From contig CAYVOV010000007.1 of the NCBI GenBank assembly GCA_964453525.1, positions 1-64,000 of the forward strand: 64,000 nt of DNA. Reading direction: 5' to 3'. The notes below the pieces were generated by a model. It searched no databases and had not been told where the DNA came from. It saw only the letters and a list, made by a program, of their open reading frames with translations. The position numbers and the translations under genes are program-made. This DNA is from CAYVOV01 sp964453525. Its GTDB lineage: Bacteria > Chloroflexota > Dehalococcoidia > Dehalococcoidales > UBA2162. Of the stretch, positions 8,660 to 18,076 are shown piece after piece; the stretch's first letter is position 1, and each line of letters begins with the position of its first letter.

Positions 8660-9868
8660 ATGATTTTTAAATATGTTGCTTATAATGAGGCAGGGCAGGT
8701 AGTCAAGGGCAAAATACCTGCAGTAAGCGAAGACGCGGCTACGGAACTGCTCGGATATGCCGGTTATCGGCCGGTTAGCCTTAAACAATACGTCCCTCTC
8801 TTCAGCCTGGATAACCTGTCGGCAAATCTGTTTAGGGTTAAACCGAACAATATCATAATTATTTATCGCCAGCTGGCGATTCTCCTCGAATCCGGAAACG
8901 ATATCTCAACTTCGTTAGAAATCCTGAGAAATCAGGTAGACAACCGCACCCTGAAGAAAGTACTGGGTGAAATAATCTCCGGAGTACGCGAAGGTAGTCC
9001 GCTTTCCGCGGTAGCAGCCAAATATCGTGACATATTCCCACCGATGCATAGCCGGTTAATAAGCGTCGGCGAGCAAAGCGGGAACCTAGAGGTAGTATTA
9101 CTCCAAATGGCTGATGACCTGGAAAGAGAAATTGCCACAGCTAAAGAGACCAGAAATGCTATGCTTAACCCGACCATTACTCTGGTTGTAACCGTTGTCG
9201 TCGTAGGTCTATTGCTGACCTTCGTCCTTCCCTCCCTTGGCAGTCTGTACACCTCACTTGGAATCGAATTACCTCAAATAACCAAGGCGCTCCTCGCTCT
9301 AGCGAATGGGATAAGGAAAAATTTCCTGTATGTCTTTCTGGTGATAATTGTCATCGCTTTAGCTTTCATCATGTATATCAGAACAAAGCGTGGCCGGTAC
9401 AACTGGGATTGGCTACTGCTTAAAATTCCTTACATTGGCCGGATAAGACATCTGCTTGAGCTTGCCAGATGCTGCCGAAGCCTGTCAATATTATTTGGTG
9501 CCGGCTTACCTCTAACGGAAGCTATCCCGCTGGTGAATCAAAGCTGTAATAACAGAGCTATCGGCAGTGGTCTTAGCGATGTTCACGAAAGGATGATAAA
9601 GGGTGAAGGTTTATCCTTTCCCATGTCCAGCAATAATCTTTTCCTGCCGCTGATGGTCCAGATGGTCAGGGTCGGAGAAGAGGCAGGCAATCTTGATAAG
9701 ACGCTGATGACGGTATCAAATAGCTATTCTGCCGAGGCTGATTACAAGTTGAAGTCTGCGATAGCCTTAATACAGCCCGTCATGACCTTATTCATCGGAT
9801 TAATCGTTGCTTTTGTTGCGCTTTCAATGATGTCGGCGTTGTATGGAATTTACGGACGTGGCTTTTAG
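8660..9868 (+). CDS. pilC: type IV pilus inner-membrane platform protein PilC
   Basis: A 402-residue GspF/PilC protein: two cytoplasmic GspF helical domains (about residues 70-190 and 270-395) and three hydrophobic membrane segments (about 170-195, 220-240 and 370-395). The repeated family signature is present, QLAILLESGNDISTSLEIL in the first domain and SLSILFGAGLPLTEAIPLV in the second, along with VRVGEEAGNLD. It connects the PilB/PilT motors to the growing pilus. It lies 65 bases after pilB. Confidence 0.93.
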   Translation: MIFKYVAYNEAGQVVKGKIPAVSEDAATELLGYAGYRPVSLKQYVPLFSLDNLSANLFRVKPNNIIIIYRQLAILLESGNDISTSLEILRNQVDNRTLKKVLGEIISGVREGSPLSAVAAKYRDIFPPMHSRLISVGEQSGNLEVVLLQMADDLEREIATAKETRNAMLNPTITLVVTVVVVGLLLTFVLPSLGSLYTSLGIELPQITKALLALANGIRKNFLYVFLVIIVIALAFIMYIRTKRGRYNWDWLLLKIPYIGRIRHLLELARCCRSLSILFGAGLPLTEAIPLVNQSCNNRAIGSGLSDVHERMIKGEGLSFPMSSNNLFLPLMVQMVRVGEEAGNLDKTLMTVSNSYSAEADYKLKSAIALIQPVMTLFIGLIVAFVALSMMSALYGIYGRGF

Positions 9869-9904
9869 TCATATGCCCGTGGAAAATACTGAATATAAAT
9901 CAAT

Positions 9905-10480
9905 ATGAAAGACTTAAAAAAATACTTAAAACTGAGTAAGAAGAGCTGGCTGGCAATCATTATAGGTGCTGTAATTATTGCAGTAGCCGGTCTTTCCGTA
10001 CGCTATTTTCATCAGATTAATCAATACAACAAGATTAATGAACAGCTCGTTCAGATACGGGCAAATCTGGATAAAACCCAGGTATCCATACTGCAATCAA
10101 ACAAGACGGAATTAGAGGAAGAACTCAGTGAAAAAACACTTCAGCTTGAAAATACTCAAGCTCAGCTTTCAATCCCGATGGCGAGCTCCATTATAACCAA
10201 AACTTTGTTTGATGTGGCAGACAATCACCGTCTAAAGGTAAACGAGATGGCTTCATCATTGCCCCAAATTCAGACCCAGGACGGAGTCAAACTATCTCAG
10301 ACTGAGCTTACTGCCAGTGTTGAAGGAAACCTCTCAGATATTATTCGTTTCATTATTGCCCTGGATAAACGTTTCAGCACCGGTGTTATTAAGTCAGTAG
10401 TCATAGAGATTCCTCCTGATGATATTGAAGGTGATTCGTCGATAGATTTCAAAATGGATATATATACCGTTGAAAGGTGA
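9905..10480 (+). CDS. PilO-like pilus alignment protein
   Basis: A 191-residue bitopic membrane protein. It has a short Lys-rich cytoplasmic N-terminus, one membrane helix (about residues 15-37), a coiled coil (about 40-90, rich in Gln, Glu and Leu) and a small alpha/beta domain. This architecture matches PilO, which pairs with PilN in the inner-membrane alignment complex. Sequence similarity is low, as is normal for PilO, so the name rests on architecture and position between pilC and the pilMN fusion. Its stop overlaps the possible GTG start of the next gene. Confidence 0.7.
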   Translation: MKDLKKYLKLSKKSWLAIIIGAVIIAVAGLSVRYFHQINQYNKINEQLVQIRANLDKTQVSILQSNKTELEEELSEKTLQLENTQAQLSIPMASSIITKTLFDVADNHRLKVNEMASSLPQIQTQDGVKLSQTELTASVEGNLSDIIRFIIALDKRFSTGVIKSVVIEIPPDDIEGDSSIDFKMDIYTVER

Positions 10481-12189
10481 CAGCATTGGCAGCAAAAATT
10501 GCTACTCTATACATCGATACAAATAGTCTGCGTCTTCTGGTAAGCCGTGGAAGACGGGTATTGGAATGGGCATATCTGCCATTAGAACAAGAGCTGATTT
10601 CAAATAATGTTGTTGTCGATGAATTAGAGCTGGCATTAAGAGTAAAACAAATGCTGACAGCCCATAAAAGCCAGGGCAGCACTGTCTATGTCGGCTTGAG
10701 CGGACTTCACTGTATATCCCGCCCCATAACCTTGCCCCCATTACCGGTGGATATGCTGGATGAGGCAGTAAAACGGGAAGCAAGAAGACTGCTGCCTATC
10801 CCCCTGGAACAGTTGTATTTAACGTGGCAGGAAATCCCCGGTTCTGACGACCGTTCTCGAGTGTTTGTAGTCGCATTACCCACAACAACGGTTGACACTG
10901 TGGTGCAATCGCTGCAGCACGCCGGGCTGAAACCGGCCTTTCTGGGGATAAAACCGCTGTTCTTGGCAAGATCAATTGAAGAAGATACGGCCATAATTGC
11001 TGACATCCAGCTAACAGAATTTGACATAATAATTGTGAAAAGCGGAATTCCTCAAACAGTCAGAACGATAGCTTTTCCTGATGAAGACCTGTCATCAGAA
11101 GACAAAAGAAGAACTGTTTTCAATGAGATGACACGAACCATCAGTTTCTATAACGCCAATAATGCTGAGGACCAGCTTCCTCCCGATGTGCCGGTAATTG
11201 TATCTGGTGAGCTATCAGAAGATGTCAGAGCATTTCTGAGTGATTCTGTATCAAACGCTCAAACCGTGTCATCATTGCAGATGCCTTTTGATTACCCGGA
11301 AGGATTTGATATAAACCTGTATTCGGCAAATCTCGGCCTCACTCTCCACCAGCTCCGGAAAAACGAAAAAGATGAATCATCATTTATGGTTCAGAACTCC
11401 TTACCGGAGCAGTACCAAACGCAGCCAATTTCTATTGTCACCGTCTTTGGAATACCAGGAGCCGTTATAGCTATTGGCCTTATTGCTCTTCTAGTTATGA
11501 ATAACATAGTTGCCGCGGGAAGAATTGAATCACTGCTCTCTCAGGCGGATAATACCGGCCAGATTCTGGAAGAAAGAATACAACAAAGCCAGGAAATATC
11601 CGGACAGCTCAAGGAGCTGGAAGCGAACGTTTCAGAGGTTGAAACATCCCTTTCCAATTACGAACTACTATTAGACAACCTGCGAAATCAGAGCTTTAAG
11701 ATTAACAGAGACCTTTCCGAAATAACGAAAAGGCTGCCAACCTCGATAACTCTGGCGAATATTATACATACCAACGGCACTCTGCAAATCGGTGGTATAG
11801 CATCAAGCGAAAAGGATGTTCTGCTATATATCACGGAACTTGAGGACACCAATCTTTTTGGCGAAATAGTCATTACGGGTATGACCAGTAACGAAGATGA
11901 TAGTCAGAACTTTGACCTGTTAATAGATACCACCCCTTCCGATGATAAGGCGACGGGTATTAACGTAATTCTCAGATACTTTCCTGATGATGTATTTCTC
12001 ATCAGTCTCAGGCAAGACAATGATATTACAACAATCAAGGCTAATGCGCCGGACGAGGAAAGGATTGTGGTTTTCCTACAAGAACTGGAGGATAGTGGAC
12101 TGTTCAGTGACATTGCGCTGAATAGTAAGGCAATAAGTGAAGAAGGAGGCATAGACTTCTCCTTTACGGTAAGAGAAATATTGGAATAA
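10477..12189 (+). CDS. PilM-PilN fusion protein
   Basis: A 570-residue protein. The first 300 or so residues form an actin-like PilM domain (ATLYIDTNSLRLLVSRG at the start, LPPLPVDMLDEAVKREARRLLPIPLEQLYLTWQ in the middle). A membrane helix follows at about 325-345, then a coiled coil (about 350-400) and a PilN/GspL-like periplasmic domain with a duplicated ferredoxin-like part (about 400-480 and 490-570). PilM and PilN are normally separate proteins that bind through the PilN tail, so fusion fixes the pair. The start is GTG at 10477 or TTG at 10486; AAAGGTGA ends five bases before the TTG and favours it. Confidence 0.75.
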   Translation: MTALAAKIATLYIDTNSLRLLVSRGRRVLEWAYLPLEQELISNNVVVDELELALRVKQMLTAHKSQGSTVYVGLSGLHCISRPITLPPLPVDMLDEAVKREARRLLPIPLEQLYLTWQEIPGSDDRSRVFVVALPTTTVDTVVQSLQHAGLKPAFLGIKPLFLARSIEEDTAIIADIQLTEFDIIIVKSGIPQTVRTIAFPDEDLSSEDKRRTVFNEMTRTISFYNANNAEDQLPPDVPVIVSGELSEDVRAFLSDSVSNAQTVSSLQMPFDYPEGFDINLYSANLGLTLHQLRKNEKDESSFMVQNSLPEQYQTQPISIVTVFGIPGAVIAIGLIALLVMNNIVAAGRIESLLSQADNTGQILEERIQQSQEISGQLKELEANVSEVETSLSNYELLLDNLRNQSFKINRDLSEITKRLPTSITLANIIHTNGTLQIGGIASSEKDVLLYITELEDTNLFGEIVITGMTSNEDDSQNFDLLIDTTPSDDKATGINVILRYFPDDVFLISLRQDNDITTIKANAPDEERIVVFLQELEDSGLFSDIALNSKAISEEGGIDFSFTVREILE

Positions 12190-12194
12190 ACAGT

Positions 12195-13262
12195 ATGGAA
12201 ATCCTATCTTTAATTAAATCAGCGCAGAGCAGGGATGCCTCTGACCTGCATCTTGCCGTCTCCAACCACCCGGTAATACGTATTGCCGGTGATTTACATA
12301 CCATGGATGAATATCAGCCGATAACCGAGGACGATATTAACAAGTTTCTCAGACAGCTGGCTTCGGATAAAGAGATTAACACCTTCAATGAGCAGTTAGA
12401 ACTTGATTTCAGTCAAACACTACCTAACATCGGGCGGATAAGGTGCAACATCAACAGACAGAACAAGTCCACCAACATCACGATTCGACTGATACCCTCA
12501 GAAATACCGACTATTGAAGAACTGGGATTGCCGGATATATGTAAGGAACTGATACTCAGGCCACGCGGATTAGTCGTGGTAAGTGGGCCGACCGGTAGCG
12601 GTAAATCAACGACCTTAAGCGCCATGATAAATTACCTGAATCAAGTGGAGCGACGGCGCATCGTTACTATTGAAGACCCTGTCGAATACATGTACTCGAA
12701 TGATAAATCGCTGATAACTCAGCGTGAAGTCGGCCAAGACACTCACTCTTTTACAGGTGCGTTGAGACACGTGCTCAGACAGGACCCGGATGTAATTCTG
12801 ATTGGTGAAATGCGCGATTATGAAACTGCCGCCACAGCATTAACTGTCGCTGAAACCGGCCATCTGGTGCTGACCACCGGTCACGCCACGAGTGCCGCCC
12901 AGGCGGTTGAGAGAATCACTAACCTTTTCCCTTACGAAGAACGTCCCCTTGCCCAAGGCCGACTGGCTTCCTTTCTTATCGCAGTTTTATGCCAGATACT
13001 GATACCCAAAGCAAACGAGGCGGGGCGAGTACCTGCTGTTGAGGTTATGCTTGCCTGTCCGGCGGTGAACAATACCATTAGAGAAGGCAGGCTTTTCCAG
13101 TTGCCTAACGCTATTATGACCCAGGCTAAACTCGGGATGATTTTGCTTGATAATGCATTAACAAAGCTGTATAAACGCGGATTGATCACCAATGAGGCCA
13201 TGTTTGCCTTCTGTAATGACCCTGAAGAAATCAATAAGCTGCTGGCCATGTCTGTAGTGTGA
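12195..13262 (+). CDS. pilT: twitching motility ATPase PilT
   Basis: A 355-residue RecA-like motor that retracts type IV pili. It shows the PilT start (ASDLHLAVSNHPVIRIAGDL), Walker A GPTGSGKSTT (about 132-141), Asp box DPDVILIGEMRDYETA, and the His box region ETGHLVLTTGHATSA. The usual AIRNLIRE motif is replaced by NNTIREGRLFQLPNAI. Unlike PilB it has no zinc CxxC pairs. It is the last gene of the pilus run, 5 bases after pilMN. The 260 bases after it hold only a weak 6-bp hairpin at 13264-13279. Confidence 0.93.
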   Translation: MEILSLIKSAQSRDASDLHLAVSNHPVIRIAGDLHTMDEYQPITEDDINKFLRQLASDKEINTFNEQLELDFSQTLPNIGRIRCNINRQNKSTNITIRLIPSEIPTIEELGLPDICKELILRPRGLVVVSGPTGSGKSTTLSAMINYLNQVERRRIVTIEDPVEYMYSNDKSLITQREVGQDTHSFTGALRHVLRQDPDVILIGEMRDYETAATALTVAETGHLVLTTGHATSAAQAVERITNLFPYEERPLAQGRLASFLIAVLCQILIPKANEAGRVPAVEVMLACPAVNNTIREGRLFQLPNAIMTQAKLGMILLDNALTKLYKRGLITNEAMFAFCNDPEEINKLLAMSVV

Positions 13263-13522
13263 TAATAACGGCGGTTATTCAGCATTCACTCCTTAAGACT
13301 CCGTTCCTGATACCAGGAAACTATGCTTGGTCCGGTCATTCTTCCCAACAGATGTATTTTTATTTCCTCCCTTATTACCACACGATGCCCGCTAATCCAT
13401 TGTTTCAGGAATGCAATCTTCATTGTTCCACTGACTTCACGGGCGTTTATTAAATCTCTGAATCAGGTTATGGTGAAATCCATAGCGGACTGGTGCTAAA
13501 ATAATACTGAGGCTATAGATAA

Positions 13523-16500
13523 ATGGCACTAGGCGAAAACAGCGAACTTGAGTGGCGGAAAGGCCTCTGCGGCATCTGTCCGGCCGGATGTTGGGTGGAA
13601 GTGGGTTTGCGCAACGGCAAACTTGTGGATATCAAGCAGGACAACAGCCATACCCTGGGGATGATTTGCCGGCGCGGCAGGCACGCCCCGGAAATCGTTT
13701 ATTCCGAACACAGGCTAAAATACCCGATGAAACGGGCAGGTTCCAGAGGAACCTACGATTTTGAAAGAATCACCTGGGAAGAAGCCTATGAAAAAATAGC
13801 AGCCGAACTTAACAGAATCAAGGATGAGTCAGGCCCGGAGGCTGTAACAATCTATACGGGACGCGGAGCACAGGAGCTATCACTCTGTGATATGTTCCAG
13901 CCGAAGGGAGTAATGGTATCTTCCGCTTCAAATATCCTCTTTCCCTTCGGTTCACCAAATACGACCGGCGTCGGCGCTCTCTGCTATGTCTCACTTCACA
14001 TGATTGCACCTCATGTCACAATGGGACGGATGCAGACAAATATGTTTACCGATATTGAAAACGCCAGGATGGTTATAGTCTGGGGCACCAATCCCACTAC
14101 CGATTCACCGCCGGCAGATATGCAGAGAATCGAGGCAGCATCCCGGCGCGGAGCCGACATCGTGGTCATAGACCCCCGCCGGACGGAAGCGGTGTCTCGC
14201 ACCAGCGCTCAGTGGATACCAGTCCGTCCCGGCACCGACGGCGCTTTAGCCCTGAGCATGATCGAGGTAATGATAGAAGAAGACCTCTATGATGAGGACT
14301 TCACCGAGAACTGGTGCTACGGTTTCGAAGAACTGAAAATCTATGTTCAGCACTTCCGGCCGGAGGTGGTACAGGAAATTACCTGGGTGCCTGCGGAGAC
14401 GATACGCGACCTTACCCGGCGAATCTGCGGCAGCGGTGGTACATCGCTGTCAATGTACACCGGCCTGGAATATTCGAACAGCGGGGTGCAGTCGGCCAGA
14501 GCAGTGCTGACGCTTTTTGCCCTGGCTGACCAGCTCGATGTTCCCGGTGGTATCGGGCTATCCATGCTCAACAACGAGTTCCCGATTAACCGCTCCTGCA
14601 ACCTGGAAAACCCGAACCTTGACCTGGCCATAGGCAGGAAAGAATTCCCTGTATACAGCGATTACCGCGGCGAATCCCATGCCATAAGCCTTGTGGACTC
14701 AGTCCTGAAAAGCCAGCCTTACAGAACCCGCGGACTAATCATTGACGGTGCCTCATTGCTCACGTCCTGGCCCCAGACTGCTATCTGGAGAGAAGTCCTC
14801 TCCAAACTCGATTTCCTTGTCTGTATTGACCGCCAGCTCACTGCCGATGCTGCTTATGCAGATTTAGTCCTTCCCGCCACAACAATGTTCGAGAACCTTT
14901 CCTATATGGTCTACGGACCTATTTTCTGCCTGCGTGAAAGGATAATCGAACCGGTAGGCGAAGCCAGAAACGACTACCTGATAATGACTGAACTGGCACG
15001 GCACCTTGGCTACGGGCACCTGTTTCCGCAGACGGAAGAAGAAATGGTCCGGTTTGCCCTGGAAGGCTCCGGTTACACGCTGGAAGACGTCAGAGCGGCC
15101 GGAGGCTGGGTAAGACTGCCGACACCGATGATGGAGTATAAAAAATGGCAGAAGGGGAGCCTGAGACAGGACGACAAGCCCGGCTTCGATACTCCGACAG
15201 GCAAGTTCGAGGTATGGTCGACAATCCTCGAAAGCTACGGCTATGAACCGCTGCCGAAGTACGTCGAGCCGGTAGAAGGACCGGTATCAACTCCCGCGAT
15301 AACGCAGAAATTTCCCCTCGTATTCAACTCCGGCGCCCGCCCGATGAATGACTTCCGCTCCCAGCACCACGGTATAGAAGGGCTGGTAAAAGATACGCCG
15401 GAACCAATCGTGGAGATAAACAGCGACGATGCCGGGGAACGTGGAATCAATGACGGCGATTCCGTTGAGGTCAGTACCCTGAGGGGAAGTGTCCCCTTCA
15501 GGGCACGGGTAACCGACGATATTGTTAAAGGAACAATCGAATGCAATATGGGTGGTGGAACGCCGGTGGGTCCGAAAGCCTGGCAGGAATGGAACGTAAA
15601 CGAACTTACCGACGTAAATAACTTTGACGCTATCTCCGGATTTCCCGTGTATAAGGCGCTTCTCTGCGATGTTGTAAAAGTCAGGTCGGGCACCGGTAAA
15701 AGGGAAGATAAAGGTGACGGGCAGGGGCAAACGGAAGAGCTTGAGCAGACAATTCCCCAGGTTGATTTCAGCAGATTCAAGAAATCCGTCTACCTCGATA
15801 ATAACGCCACCACCCGGGTTGCTGACGAAGTGCGGGAAGCGATGACACCTTACCTGGGGCCGGAACACGGTAATCCTTCAAGCATCCACGTCGCCGGCAG
15901 AGACGCCAGAGCAGCCATTGATACCGCACGCCGCCATCTGGCCAGACTGATAAATGCCCAGCCAAGGCGGGTTATTTTCACCGGTGGCGGTTCCGAAGCC
16001 GATAACCTAGCGATAAAAGGGGTTGCTTTTGCCCGGCAGAGTAAGGGAAATCATATTATCACCACCACTATCGAGCACCCGGCGGTGCTCAGTACCTGCG
16101 ACTTTCTCGAAAAGAATGGTTTTGATATCAGCTACCTCGATGTGGATAAAGACGGTTGGCTGGCGCCGGAAAAACTGGAAAAAGAGATAACCGGGAAGAC
16201 AATACTGGTTTCCATTATGATGGCTAACAATGAGGTAGGAACAATTCTACCGATTAAGGAGCTGTGTGCGGTTGCCCATGAGAAGGGAGTGCTGTTTCAC
16301 ACTGACGCCGTACAGGCAATCGGCAAGATTAAGGTGGATGTGGAGGAATTGAGAGTGGACATGCTCAGTATCTCGGCACACAAATTTCACGGCCCCAAGG
16401 GAGTCGGCGCTCTGTACGTCAGGAAGGGGATAGAGCTGGAGCCTGTAATCCACGGGGGTAAACAGGAGAGCGGACTGAGAGCCGGTACGGAAAACGTCCC

Positions 16501-16936
16501 GGCAATAGTGGGCATGGGCAAAGCGGCCGAGCTTGCCATGCATGCCCTGCCTGAAATGGAGAAAGTAAAGAAGCTGAGGGAAAAGCTCGGTGAAAGTATT
16601 ATGGAATTGATTCCGGAGGCGGTGCTCAACGGTCACCCCGAAAACAGGCTGCCGAACACGCTGAACCTGACACTGCCGGGGCTGCGTGGAGAATCACTGG
16701 TTATCTCGCTTGACCATTACAGCATTGCCCTTTCCTCCGGTTCGGCCTGTAAATCAGGTTCACCCGAACCGACACACGTGCTCATCGCTATGGGGAGAAC
16801 GGAAGAGGAAGCACACTGCTCGATCCGACTTTCCCTCTCCCGCTACAACACGGAAGAAGATATAGAACAGACAGTAGCTGCCCTTGAACAGGTACTGAAA
16901 GACAAAGAAATCGTCAGGCTCATGCCGTGTAGATGA
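13523..16936 (+). CDS. molybdopterin oxidoreductase fused to NifS-type cysteine desulfurase
   Basis: One 1137-residue reading frame with two complete enzymes. Residues 1-720 are a Mo/W-bisPGD oxidoreductase: a 4Fe-4S site (Cys16, 19, 23, 49), a probable metal-ligand Cys154 in GALCYVSLHM, cofactor loops (VIVWGTNPTTDSPP, VVIDPRRTEAVS), and a C-terminal MopB-binding domain (about 600-720). A linker rich in Gly, Asp and Glu (about 722-750) joins it to a NifS/IscS domain (about 752-1130) with the PLP lysine in SAHKFHGPKG (near 952) and the active Cys in SSGSACKSGS (near 1074). NifS-type enzymes donate sulfur; in E. coli, IscS with FdhD sulfurates the Mo cofactor of formate dehydrogenase. Self-sulfuration of the cofactor, or use of released sulfur as substrate, is inference. 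There is no Tat signal, so it is cytoplasmic. The substrate is unknown. Confidence 0.9.
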   Translation: MALGENSELEWRKGLCGICPAGCWVEVGLRNGKLVDIKQDNSHTLGMICRRGRHAPEIVYSEHRLKYPMKRAGSRGTYDFERITWEEAYEKIAAELNRIKDESGPEAVTIYTGRGAQELSLCDMFQPKGVMVSSASNILFPFGSPNTTGVGALCYVSLHMIAPHVTMGRMQTNMFTDIENARMVIVWGTNPTTDSPPADMQRIEAASRRGADIVVIDPRRTEAVSRTSAQWIPVRPGTDGALALSMIEVMIEEDLYDEDFTENWCYGFEELKIYVQHFRPEVVQEITWVPAETIRDLTRRICGSGGTSLSMYTGLEYSNSGVQSARAVLTLFALADQLDVPGGIGLSMLNNEFPINRSCNLENPNLDLAIGRKEFPVYSDYRGESHAISLVDSVLKSQPYRTRGLIIDGASLLTSWPQTAIWREVLSKLDFLVCIDRQLTADAAYADLVLPATTMFENLSYMVYGPIFCLRERIIEPVGEARNDYLIMTELARHLGYGHLFPQTEEEMVRFALEGSGYTLEDVRAAGGWVRLPTPMMEYKKWQKGSLRQDDKPGFDTPTGKFEVWSTILESYGYEPLPKYVEPVEGPVSTPAITQKFPLVFNSGARPMNDFRSQHHGIEGLVKDTPEPIVEINSDDAGERGINDGDSVEVSTLRGSVPFRARVTDDIVKGTIECNMGGGTPVGPKAWQEWNVNELTDVNNFDAISGFPVYKALLCDVVKVRSGTGKREDKGDGQGQTEELEQTIPQVDFSRFKKSVYLDNNATTRVADEVREAMTPYLGPEHGNPSSIHVAGRDARAAIDTARRHLARLINAQPRRVIFTGGGSEADNLAIKGVAFARQSKGNHIITTTIEHPAVLSTCDFLEKNGFDISYLDVDKDGWLAPEKLEKEITGKTILVSIMMANNEVGTILPIKELCAVAHEKGVLFHTDAVQAIGKIKVDVEELRVDMLSISAHKFHGPKGVGALYVRKGIELEPVIHGGKQESGLRAGTENVPAIVGMGKAAELAMHALPEMEKVKKLREKLGESIMELIPEAVLNGHPENRLPNTLNLTLPGLRGESLVISLDHYSIALSSGSACKSGSPEPTHVLIAMGRTEEEAHCSIRLSLSRYNTEEDIEQTVAALEQVLKDKEIVRLMPCR

Positions 16937-16939
16937 GCT

Positions 16940-17950
16940 TTATCCGGTAGTTTCCAGGTACTGCACACTGAACCACTGTTTTTCATCGGTCCAGGCGTGC
17001 TGCACCCTGAATCCGGCGGTGCCGGCAATCTCGGCAAACTCATCAAGATTGTACTTGTAGGAGCTTTCCGTCCATATGGTCTCGCCTTTCCCAAAGGCTA
17101 TGGTCTCGCCATTCAGATGGACACTCTGCTCCTCCAGACTCATCAGATGCATCTCAACCCGCCCTTCGCCTGGATTATAGAAAGCATAATGCCTGAAGGA
17201 ATCGACTTTAAAGTCGCTGCCAAGCTCCCGGTTAATACGGTGAAGCAGGTTCAGATTAAAGGCGGAGGTTACACCTTCTTCATCATTGTACGCCCGGTGA
17301 AGCACATCCTGGTCTTTTTTGAGGTCAACACCAATTAGTAAAACGCCGCCTCTCCCGCAGACCTGGGCAATACGCTCCAGGAATTGCTTCGCCGGTAACG
17401 GGTCGAAGTTGCCGATTGTCGAACCGGGGAAATAGACAACGGTGCGGTTACACACTCCAGAAACATCGGGAATATCGAAACTGCCGGTATAGTCGGCACA
17501 GACAGGCAATAGCTCCAGACCTGGATAGCCGGCAGCAAGTTCTTCTGTAAAATTGATGAGCTGCTGCTGTGAAATATCGATGGGAACGTAGGCTGTCGGG
17601 TCGGTCAGGTTATCGAGTAAAAACCTGACTTTCTTGCCTTCCCCGCTTCCGTACTCAATAAGGAGCGCATTAGGCCCGATGAGTTCGACAATTTCAGAAA
17701 TATGGGCCTGCATTATGGATTCCTCAGCATCCGGTATGTAGTACTCCTCCAGTGAGCAGATACGTTCAAACAGGTATGAACCGTGCTCATCATAGAAGTA
17801 CTTGGACGGTAGCTCCTTTTGCGGTTTTCGCAGTCCGCTGAGGACCTCGGCCAGAAACCGTTCCCGCCCCGGCAGAAAATCACCGTTTATATAGCTATCT
17901 TCGCTTTTAATCCTCATTTCTACAGTTAATCCGCCGTAGCAGCCGAACAA
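16940..17950 (-). CDS. egtD: EgtD-like L-histidine N-alpha-methyltransferase
   Basis: A 336-residue SAM-dependent methyltransferase of the EgtD family, which trimethylates histidine to hercynine, the ergothioneine precursor. Typical features are KYFYDEHGSYLFERI, the SAM loop EYGSGEGKKVRFLL, FPGSTIGNF, and the C-terminal VEMHLMSL/FGKGETIWTESSYKY segment that shapes the histidine pocket. The start may be TTG at 17950 or ATG at 17917; the ATG gives about 325 residues, close to known EgtD. No EgtB is present: there is no FGE-type sulfoxide synthase and no EanB-type rhodanese next to it. The gene converges on the oxidoreductase-desulfurase fusion with only three bases between stops. Confidence 0.86.
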   Translation of the reverse strand: MFGCYGGLTVEMRIKSEDSYINGDFLPGRERFLAEVLSGLRKPQKELPSKYFYDEHGSYLFERICSLEEYYIPDAEESIMQAHISEIVELIGPNALLIEYGSGEGKKVRFLLDNLTDPTAYVPIDISQQQLINFTEELAAGYPGLELLPVCADYTGSFDIPDVSGVCNRTVVYFPGSTIGNFDPLPAKQFLERIAQVCGRGGVLLIGVDLKKDQDVLHRAYNDEEGVTSAFNLNLLHRINRELGSDFKVDSFRHYAFYNPGEGRVEMHLMSLEEQSVHLNGETIAFGKGETIWTESSYKYNLDEFAEIAGTAGFRVQHAWTDEKQWFSVQYLETTG

Positions 17951-18076
17951 GATATTCTCTTCATTTTACATCAAGTAATGCAAATTCTCCAAAACACAGA
18001 AGCTCCACTATAAGAGTTTACTATTCAGATAACTATCGTGTATTATCAGGTTATTATTTCTAAAACGGAGAGAAAA

